The notes beneath the pieces were generated by a model. That model was given only the letters and a program-made list of their open reading frames with translations, was not told the DNA's origin and ran no database searches. A DNA stretch of 20,284 nucleotides from Loktanella sp. (GTDB taxonomy: Bacteria; Pseudomonadota; Alphaproteobacteria; Rhodobacterales; Rhodobacteraceae): assembly GCA_003551805.1 (NCBI GenBank), contig PUNR01000028.1:1-20284 (forward strand). The letters run 5' to 3'. Below are positions 15,635-20,284 of the stretch, one piece after another; the first letter of the stretch is position 1; the number at the start of each line of letters is the position of its first letter. The translations under genes were made by a program, and so were the position numbers.

Positions 15635-16510
15635 ATGTTCACCGCTACCTTGCTGACCAACCCCGTATCTCGTGGTCTTGACCCCGCTTTGGTGGAAAAC
15701 CTGCGCAATGCTTGGGGTGGCGGTGATGCGCTGTGGCTCGCCCCGGACGAGGCGGCGGAATTTGACCTGCCGGTGCAGCCGGATAACGCTTGGGATGTCT
15801 GGGAAGACTTGCAGCAGCAAGGTGTCGATCTGGTGATCCAACCCACTGCAAACCGCCGCAAAAAGATGCTGCTTGCCGATATGGACAGCACCATGATCCA
15901 GCAGGAATGTATTGACGAACTCGCGGACGAGGCTGGCGTTGGCGCGCATGTCGCCGATATCACCGCGCGTGCAATGAATGGCGAGCTGGATTTCGAGGCC
16001 GCCTTGACCGAACGTGTCGGCCTGCTGCGCGATCTGCCCGAAACCGTGATCGGGCAGGTTCTGGCCAGCCGGATCACATATATGCCCGGCGGTATAGCGC
16101 TGGTGAAAACGATGAAAGCGCAGGGCGCTTATGCGGCGCTGGTTTCTGGCGGGTTCACCGCGTTTACCGCACAGGTCGCAGAGGCGCTTGGCTTTGACGA
16201 AAACCGCGCGAATACATTGCTGGTTGCAGATGGCAAACTGACCGGCGATGTCGCCCGCCCGATCCTTGGCAAGGCCGCCAAGGTCACGGCGCTAGAGGAA
16301 ATCACCGCGCGTTTAGGCATCACCGAAGCTGACGTTCTGGCCGTTGGCGACGGGGCCAATGACCTTGGCATGCTGGGCCGCGCGGGGGCAGGGGTGGCGT
16401 TGCACGCCAAGCCGTCGGTGCAGGCGCAATGCGATATCCGCATCAACCACGGTGACCTGACCGCGCTGCTTTATATCCAAGGCTACGCCCGCGTAGAATT
16501 TGCGCAGTAG
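15635..16510 (+). CDS. serB: Phosphoserine phosphatase
   Basis: Last step of serine synthesis: hydrolyses phosphoserine to serine. A 291-residue HAD-superfamily enzyme with an N-terminal extension of about 75 residues (ACT-like in the family) before the catalytic domain. HAD motif I DMDSTMIQQECIDELA starts at residue 82, with Asp82 the phosphorylated nucleophile and Asp84 the acid/base. Motif II is Ser171 in VSGGFTAF, the motif III Lys lies around residues 213-216 (GKAAK), and motif IV GDGAND is at 238-243. The ATG at 15635 has AAGGA at 15622-15626. It is divergent from serC-serA, so the pathway is complete in this window. The Cys/Met PLP-enzyme gene follows after 39 bp on the same strand and may be co-transcribed. 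Confidence 0.96.
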   Translation: MFTATLLTNPVSRGLDPALVENLRNAWGGGDALWLAPDEAAEFDLPVQPDNAWDVWEDLQQQGVDLVIQPTANRRKKMLLADMDSTMIQQECIDELADEAGVGAHVADITARAMNGELDFEAALTERVGLLRDLPETVIGQVLASRITYMPGGIALVKTMKAQGAYAALVSGGFTAFTAQVAEALGFDENRANTLLVADGKLTGDVARPILGKAAKVTALEEITARLGITEADVLAVGDGANDLGMLGRAGAGVALHAKPSVQAQCDIRINHGDLTALLYIQGYARVEFAQ

Positions 16511-16533
16511 GGGCTTGCGTTAGGCCTAATCCC

Positions 16534-16549
16534 TGCGCCAGATGGCGCA
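16534..16549. promoter_or_regulatory. 16-bp palindrome abutting the PLP-enzyme start codon
   Basis: TGCGCCA (16534-16540) and TGGCGCA (16543-16549) flank a 2-base spacer and end directly against the ATG at 16550. In RNA this could fold as a 6-bp stem with an AGAU loop, covering the place where a ribosome-binding site should be; none is otherwise visible. A second perfect palindrome, TTAGGCCTAA, lies at 16520-16529. Confidence 0.4.
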
Positions 16550-17671
16550 ATGAAAAAGCCATTGCACCCCGCCACCATTGCCGCGCATGCCGCAGGCGCC
16601 CTTGACCCGCAATCGGGCGGCGTCGTGCCGGCCTTGCAGCCTTCGACGACCTATCTGCGCGACGAAAACTACGCGCTGGTGCGCCCCGATAACATCTATT
16701 CGCGCGACAATTCCGACAACATGCGACAGGCCGAGGCAGTGATCCGCGCGCTGGAAAACGCACAGGATACGTTGCTGTTTCCATCCGGCATGGCCGCAAT
16801 CGCCGCTGTGTTTCGTGCACTGCCGAATCGTGCCACAGCGATTGTGCAATCAGGCATCTATTGGGGCACGACCGCGTGGGTGCGCGATTTCTGCGCGCGG
16901 CGCGAAATCACCCTGATCGAAGTGCCAGCCCCCGATCTGGTCGCCATCTGCACGGCACAACCTGCCGATCTGGTGCTGATCGAAACGCCGTCCAATCCGT
17001 GGCTTCTGACCGTCGATATCGCCGCCGTCAAAGCCGCCACGAAGGGCGTCCTGCTGGTTGACGGCACCGCCGCCACACCTGTCCTGACCCGCGCGCTGGA
17101 TCACGGTGCCGATATCGTCATGCATTCCGCGACCAAGGCGATCAACGGCCATTCCGATGTGTTGGCGGGCGTTCTGTCGACCGTTCAATCCGATTCAGCC
17201 GTTTGGCAGGCGATCAAGGCCGACCGCAAAATGGCCGGTGCGATCCTAGGCCCGTTCGAGGCTTGGTTGCTGACACGCGCGATGCGCACCTTGCCTTTGC
17301 GGGTTGAACGGATGTCGGAAAACGCATTGGCGCTTGCGCAATATCTTAAGGCACACGCTGCGGTGGATGACGTCTATTACCCGGGTCTACCTCACCACAG
17401 CGGTCATGATGTAGCGCTGCGCCAGATGCACGGCGGCTTTGGCAGCCTGCTGTCGGTGCTGGTGAAAGGCGGACGGATCGATGCGCTGCGTGTCACAGGC
17501 AAATTGAACCTGTTTTTGCGCGCCACGTCACTGGGCGGTGTCGAAAGTCTGGTGGAACACCGGCATACGATCGAACCGCATACCGGTATTCCGGAAAATC
17601 TGATCCGCGTCAGTGTCGGTATTGAACATATCGACGATCTGATCGCGGATTGGGATCAGGCGCTGGCTTAA
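16550..17671 (+). CDS. metC: Cys/Met-metabolism PLP-dependent enzyme (cystathionine beta-lyase-like)
   Basis: PLP enzyme of 373 residues of the trans-sulfuration family, which includes cystathionine beta- and gamma-lyases and cystathionine gamma-synthase. The PLP Lys196 is in HSATKAINGHSDV. Upstream, LFPSGMAAI holds the cofactor-phosphate loop and IETPSNPWL the conserved Asn-Pro; YSRDNSDN corresponds to the YSR motif from the neighbouring subunit. Sequence alone does not settle which reaction it runs; cystathionine beta-lyase (cystathionine to homocysteine, pyruvate and ammonia) is the best guess, so the symbol is tentative. The N-terminus HPATIAAHAAG matches the family's start, supporting ATG 16550 despite the missing ribosome-binding site. 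It lies 39 bp after serB and ends in a TTAA shared with the convergent rhodanese gene. Confidence 0.85.
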   Translation: MKKPLHPATIAAHAAGALDPQSGGVVPALQPSTTYLRDENYALVRPDNIYSRDNSDNMRQAEAVIRALENAQDTLLFPSGMAAIAAVFRALPNRATAIVQSGIYWGTTAWVRDFCARREITLIEVPAPDLVAICTAQPADLVLIETPSNPWLLTVDIAAVKAATKGVLLVDGTAATPVLTRALDHGADIVMHSATKAINGHSDVLAGVLSTVQSDSAVWQAIKADRKMAGAILGPFEAWLLTRAMRTLPLRVERMSENALALAQYLKAHAAVDDVYYPGLPHHSGHDVALRQMHGGFGSLLSVLVKGGRIDALRVTGKLNLFLRATSLGGVESLVEHRHTIEPHTGIPENLIRVSVGIEHIDDLIADWDQALA

Positions 17672-18042
17672 TCCTCGACGGGGCCGCCTGCGTCTTTCCA
17701 GTCGCCGATGCCGCCGACGTTGATGACATTGGGATAGCCCATGTCTTTCAGGGTCTTGCCGGCAAGGGCCGCTTGTCCGCCCAGACCGCAGACCAGATAA
17801 AACGTTTTGTCCTTGTCAAAGAACGGCTTGTGAAACTGCGATGTCGGATCGGCGGCAAATTCGATAAAGCCGCGGGCCACACGCTCTGCCCCTTTGATCG
17901 TGCCGGATTTGGCGATGTCGCCACTGTCACGGACGTCGATAAACACACCGTTATCATCGCCATGTTTCGCGATAGCCTCTTTCGCGGTGATGCGGGTGAC
18001 GGTGGCATTTGCTTCGTCTAGATAATCTTGTGCGGTTTTCAT
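17668..18042 (-). CDS. Single-domain rhodanese-like protein
   Basis: Small cytoplasmic protein of 124 residues with one rhodanese domain, a fold that carries sulfur (or selenium) as persulfide on an active-site Cys. Here Cys85 lies in YLVCGLGGQAALAGKTL, matching the CxxGGxxA-type loop, after VFIDVRDSGD at about 33-41. The C-terminal block GYPNVINVGGIGDW is typical. The frame stays open to 18135, but the family start and an AAAGGA ribosome-binding site point to ATG 18042. The substrate and partner are unknown; sulfur relay for the adjacent Cys/Met enzyme or for tRNA thiolation are possible guesses. It is downstream of the response-regulator gene on the same strand but separated by a strong terminator, and it overlaps the PLP-enzyme stop by 4 bp. 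Confidence 0.88.
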   Translation of the reverse strand: MKTAQDYLDEANATVTRITAKEAIAKHGDDNGVFIDVRDSGDIAKSGTIKGAERVARGFIEFAADPTSQFHKPFFDKDKTFYLVCGLGGQAALAGKTLKDMGYPNVINVGGIGDWKDAGGPVED

Positions 18043-18070
18043 CGTGATATCCTTTGTCTTGCGTCTTTGG

Positions 18071-18098
18071 AAAAAACGCCCGGGCACAAGGCCCGGGC
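18071..18098 (-). terminator. Intrinsic terminator after cenR
   Basis: GCCCGGGC at 18078-18085 and at 18091-18098 pair in a perfect 8-bp stem with a 5-base loop. On the minus strand the stem is followed by G and then six T (18071-18076), the classic layout. It lies 49 bases after the stop of the response-regulator gene and 36 bases before the rhodanese start. Confidence 0.88.
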
Positions 18099-18146
18099 AA
18101 GTCCAACAGGGAGGTTGGTGATATAACCCGATCACCGGCGGGACAC

Positions 18147-18833
18147 TTATGAAACCAATCTGTAGCCACCTTGTTCCGTCACAAGCAAACGTGCGTTCGA
18201 CGGATCGGGTTCGATCTTCTGGCGCAGGCGGTAAATGTGCGTCTCCAGCGTGTGGGTGGTGACGCCCGCATTATAGCCCCACACCTCGTGCAGCAGCACA
18301 TCGCGGGCCACAACGCCATCGGTCGCGCGGTAAAGATACTTGAGGATGTTGGTTTCCTTTTCCGTCAGGCGCACCTTTTTGTCATCCTCGGTGATCAGCA
18401 TCTTTTGCGCAGGCTTGAACGTATACGGCCCAAGCTGGAAAATCGCATCTTCGGATTGTTCATGCGTGCGCAGTTGGCTGCGGATACGGGCCAGCAGCAC
18501 CGGAAACTTGAACGGTTTGCTGACGTAATCATTGGCACCTGCATCAAGTCCAAGGATCGTATCGGCGTCGCTGTCCTGTGCGGTCAGCATGATGATCGGG
18601 CATTTCACGCCCTGTTTGCGCAAACGGCGACATAATTCGCGGCCATCGGTATCGGGCAGGCCAACATCAAGGATCATCAGATCATAAAGACCCTCTTTGG
18701 CTTTGGTGACAGCAGTGGCACCATCATCAGCCTCGAACACGTCGAAATCTTCGGTCATCAACAATTGTTCGCCCAGCGCCTCGCGCAGGTCATCATCGTC
18801 GTCTACCAGCAAAATCTTTTTGAGTTGCCCCAT
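18147..18833 (-). CDS. cenR: OmpR-family response regulator, CenR-like
   Basis: Two-component response regulator of 228 residues. The receiver domain (1 to about 120) has the acidic cluster near residues 11-15, the phosphorylated Asp56 in LMILDVGLPD, and the conserved Lys in DYVSKPFKFP. The C-terminal OmpR winged helix (about 130-228) includes RLTEKETNILKYL and the recognition-helix region TTHTLETHIYRLRQKIE. The sequence closely fits the alphaproteobacterial CenR group, which controls envelope integrity and is essential in Caulobacter and in Rhodobacter; the usual kinase is CenK, not seen here. I chose ATG 18833 since GGAGG sits 6 bases upstream and the family starts MxQLKKILLVDDD. It stands alone, divergent from ribA, and ends at a strong terminator. 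Assignment to CenR is from pattern memory, not from a search. Confidence 0.88.
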   Translation of the reverse strand: MGQLKKILLVDDDDDLREALGEQLLMTEDFDVFEADDGATAVTKAKEGLYDLMILDVGLPDTDGRELCRRLRKQGVKCPIIMLTAQDSDADTILGLDAGANDYVSKPFKFPVLLARIRSQLRTHEQSEDAIFQLGPYTFKPAQKMLITEDDKKVRLTEKETNILKYLYRATDGVVARDVLLHEVWGYNAGVTTHTLETHIYRLRQKIEPDPSNARLLVTEQGGYRLVS

Positions 18834-18903
18834 GACATCCTCCATCATTACATCATTGATTTGTGAAGAAGATACGGTCTGCACAAGATTTCCGGCGCAG
18901 CCC

Positions 18904-18919
18904 TCACACGGACGTGTGA
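18904..18919. promoter_or_regulatory. Palindromic operator candidate between cenR and ribA
   Basis: TCACACG and CGTGTGA are perfect 7-bp arms around GA, giving a 16-bp dyad with the size of a dimeric regulator site. It lies 71 bp from the cenR start and 67 bp from the ribA start, so it could act on either gene. The regulator is unknown. Confidence 0.45.
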
Positions 18920-18931
18920 TTTGGCGGGGTT

Positions 18932-18972
18932 TTGTTTCACTTCTGGATGAAAAAGGCTATCAGGTGAAACAA
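18932..18972. promoter_or_regulatory. Spaced inverted repeat upstream of ribA
   Basis: TTGTTTCAC (18932-18940) and GTGAAACAA (18964-18972) are perfect 9-bp inverted repeats with 23 bp between them. The arms are centred 32 bp apart, about three helical turns. The right arm ends just before the GACAGG ribosome-binding region of ribA. It may be a pair of protein half-sites or, if transcribed, a stem-loop that limits ribA translation. Confidence 0.5.
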
Positions 18973-18986
18973 TTGACAGGTGGCAT

Positions 18987-20066
18987 ATGACAGGTTTCTT
19001 CCCCGATATCACTGAAAGACTTGCCCGCGCGCGGGCTGATCTGCGCATGGGCGTGCCAATTGTGCTGGAAGGTGGTGCCGTTGTGCTGGCCGCGGAAACG
19101 CTGGATGCCGACCGTCTGGCACATCTGCGCACAATGGGCGGTGTGCCGGTGCTGGCCGTCACATCCTGGCGGGCCGAGACATTGAAAGCCCGCGTTTATG
19201 ACGGCGATCTGGCACGGATCATCCTGCCGCCTGATGTCAGCCTGTCATGGGTCCGGTCCGTGGCCGACCCTGCCGATGATCTGCGCGCCCCGATGAAAGG
19301 TCCGCTGCGCAGCGCCCGCGACGGTGACGCCGCCCTGCACCGCGCCGCCATCGCCCTGACCAAGGCAGCCCGCCTGTTGCCTGCCGCATTGGTGCTGGCG
19401 GTGGATGATCCCGCAGGCTTTGCCGCTGCGCATAACCTGACGCTGGTGTCGGGTCAGGCAGCACTTGATACAGCCCTCAGCCCCTTGCGCCCCGTCATCA
19501 GCGCCCGCCTGCCGCTTGACGTGTCCGAGGCGGGCCGATTGCACATCTTCCGCCCCGATGACGGCGCCGAGGAACATTACGCCGTCGAAATCGGGAAACC
19601 CGACCGGTCGCTGCCCGTGCTGTCGCGCCTGCATTCGGCCTGTTTCACCGGCGATCTGCTGGGGTCGCTGAAATGCGACTGCGGCCCGCAACTGCGTGGC
19701 GCATTGGGCCAGATGGGGGCCGAGGGGGCAGGGGTCCTGCTCTACCTCAATCAGGAAGGGCGCGGCATCGGCCTTGCCAACAAGATGCGCGCCTATTCGC
19801 TGCAGGATCAGGGGTTCGACACGGTTGAGGCCAACCACCGTCTGGGATTTGAAGACGACGAACGCGATTTTCGCATCGGCGCCGAGATTTTGAAAAAGAT
19901 GGGCTTCAACGCCGTCCGCCTGCTGACGAACAACCCTGCCAAGGTTGCCAAGATGGAAAGCTGCGGCGTGCAGGTCGTCGAACGTGTCCCGCTGAAAGTG
20001 GGCGAGAACCGGCACAACCACGGCTATCTGGCGACCAAGGCTGCAAAGTCGGGGCATTTGTTGTAG
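18987..20066 (+). CDS. ribA: GTP cyclohydrolase II with degenerate N-terminal domain
   Basis: First step of riboflavin synthesis: opens GTP to a diaminopyrimidine, formate and pyrophosphate. The 359-residue protein has two parts. The C-terminal half (from about 170) is GTP cyclohydrolase II: zinc ligands Cys219, Cys230 and Cys232 in CFTGDLLGSLKCDCG, the catalytic-loop NQEGRGIGLANK at 255-266, and LLTNNPAKV near the end. The N-terminal 170 residues resemble a decayed DHBP synthase (RibB), as in VLEGGAVVLAAETLDADRLA, but lack its acidic metal-binding motif, so RibB activity is unlikely and ribB should be elsewhere. The ATG at 18987 has GACAGG just upstream. It is divergent from cenR, with two dyads between. 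I see no FMN riboswitch: the leader is too short. A small hairpin follows the stop. Confidence 0.93.
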   Translation: MTGFFPDITERLARARADLRMGVPIVLEGGAVVLAAETLDADRLAHLRTMGGVPVLAVTSWRAETLKARVYDGDLARIILPPDVSLSWVRSVADPADDLRAPMKGPLRSARDGDAALHRAAIALTKAARLLPAALVLAVDDPAGFAAAHNLTLVSGQAALDTALSPLRPVISARLPLDVSEAGRLHIFRPDDGAEEHYAVEIGKPDRSLPVLSRLHSACFTGDLLGSLKCDCGPQLRGALGQMGAEGAGVLLYLNQEGRGIGLANKMRAYSLQDQGFDTVEANHRLGFEDDERDFRIGAEILKKMGFNAVRLLTNNPAKVAKMESCGVQVVERVPLKVGENRHNHGYLATKAAKSGHLL

Positions 20067-20076
20067 GCGTTGGCAT

Positions 20077-20091
20077 GTCCGCTTTGCGGAC
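20077..20091 (+). terminator. Possible weak terminator after ribA
   Basis: GTCCGC and GCGGAC form a 6-bp stem with a TTT loop, 10 bases after the ribA stop. No U-run follows (GGAGTGTG), so it is at best an incomplete intrinsic terminator. Confidence 0.25.
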
Positions 20092-20136
20092 GGAGTGTGA
20101 ATTCACTGCAAGTATTCAAATGACTGCTTCCTTTTG

Positions 20137-20145
20137 TGATACTAT
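20137..20145 (+). promoter_or_regulatory. Possible extended -10 element before the VOC gene
   Basis: TGATACTAT fits the TGn plus -10 layout, 57 bp before the start codon at 20202. No good -35 hexamer is seen. The rest of the 135-bp gap 20067-20201 shows only the hairpin after ribA and a short palindrome GTGAATTCAC at 20097-20106. Confidence 0.25.
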
Positions 20146-20201
20146 CGTGTCGGACAGTAAGGCCATCAGTATGACCAAATCAGTCGGAGAAGACTTACCT
20201 T

Positions 20202-20284
20202 ATGATTGCTTATGTAACCGTAGGTGCAGATGATATTGCAAAGGCCGAACGCTTTTACTCGGCGTTTCTTCCGTCCCTCGGCTA
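20202..20284 (+). CDS. VOC (glyoxalase/bleomycin-resistance fold) protein, 3' end cut by window
   Basis: Only the first 27 residues are inside the window, MIAYVTVGADDIAKAERFYS followed by AFLPSLG. This is the typical first beta-strand and helix of the VOC superfamily: a short strand, then D-I-x-x-A-x-x-F-Y. Members include glyoxalase I, dioxygenases and antibiotic-binding proteins; most small ones of this kind are uncharacterised, and no function can be named from the fragment. GGAG at 20186-20189 is 12 bases from the ATG, a little far for a ribosome-binding site. Base use is less GC-rich than in the genes before it. It follows ribA on the same strand after 135 bp, probably as a separate unit. 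Confidence 0.7.
   Translation, partial: MIAYVTVGADDIAKAERFYSAFLPSLG

Noticed and set aside
17668..18135. Longer rhodanese protein with 31 more N-terminal residues
   Set aside because: The extension would read through the terminator hairpin, and ATG 18042 has a good ribosome-binding site and the family start.
18973..18978. Perfect TTGACA as -35 box for ribA
   Set aside because: It is only 8 bp before the start codon, so the -10 would fall inside the gene, where no -10-like hexamer is seen at the right distance.
18834..18986. FMN riboswitch before ribA
   Set aside because: The gap to the divergent gene is 153 bp and shows none of the multi-helix pattern of the FMN element; only two simple dyads are seen.
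20171..20233. 20-codon open frame starting at ATG 20171
   Set aside because: It overlaps the VOC gene start in another frame, has no ribosome-binding site and no recognisable content.
1..20284. CRISPR arrays, insertion sequences, tRNA or rRNA genes, toxin-antitoxin or phage-defence genes
   Set aside because: No regularly spaced repeats, transposase motifs, terminal repeats or tRNA-like folds were seen. Nearly all the sequence is accounted for by recognised genes, and each gap was read on both strands.

Overview
The window looks like chromosomal DNA from an alphaproteobacterium of the Rhodobacterales (Roseobacter-type). This rests on the mostly GC-rich coding sequence, the alphaproteobacterial type of SerC, a CenR-like response regulator, a pyridine-nucleotide-oxidoreductase/SelD fusion, and the serC-serA operon placed divergently from serB. 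It is mostly housekeeping metabolism, densely packed. I see no insertion sequence, CRISPR array, tRNA, rRNA, prophage or conjugation gene. No intergenic gap reaches 300 bp; the largest is about 210 bp.

Layout. (1) 1-2160: the 3' part of a glycosyltransferase with visibly lower G+C than its surroundings, then two minus-strand genes for a small exported protein and a lytic-transglycosylase lipoprotein. (2) 2318-4707: hspQ and yaaA (stress proteins) on the plus strand, meeting a thiolase gene tail to tail at a shared CTAG. (3) 4835-11558: five plus-strand genes, the first four overlapping and the fifth 21 bp downstream. They are an ABC ATPase, an FtsX-type permease, an AttH/CrtC-like lipocalin protein, a pyridoxamine-phosphate-oxidase-like flavoprotein, and the oxidoreductase-SelD fusion. 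(4) 11545-12597: the tRNA 2-selenouridine synthase gene, convergent with and overlapping selD. (5) 12634-16510: the serine pathway, with serC-serA leftward and serB rightward, a structured serC leader, a hairpin between serC and serA, and a strong terminator after serA. (6) 16550-18042: a Cys/Met-metabolism PLP enzyme convergent with a single-domain rhodanese. (7) 18078-20284: a terminator, the CenR-like regulator, a divergent control region with two clear dyads, a ribA-type gene, and the start of a VOC/glyoxalase-fold gene cut by the window edge.

How it fits together. SelD makes selenophosphate from selenide and ATP, and SelU uses it to turn 2-thiouridine into 2-selenouridine at the tRNA wobble position. 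The SelD active site is Cys, not selenocysteine, so the two neighbours suffice for tRNA selenation without selenoprotein machinery here. SerA, SerC and SerB are the three steps of phosphorylated serine synthesis, which feeds cysteine and glycine. The PLP enzyme and rhodanese add sulfur chemistry nearby. The ABC/permease/lipocalin trio resembles an att-type ABC system, probably moving or presenting a lipophilic molecule at the envelope; its substrate cannot be read from sequence.

I found no clearly new multi-gene system. The items most worth checking are the non-coding structures (serC leader, serC-serA hairpin, the dyads around cenR/ribA, the palindrome abutting the PLP-enzyme start codon, the terminator and dyad before the rhodanese gene) and the tight coupling of the ABC trio to the flavoprotein and SelD fusion.
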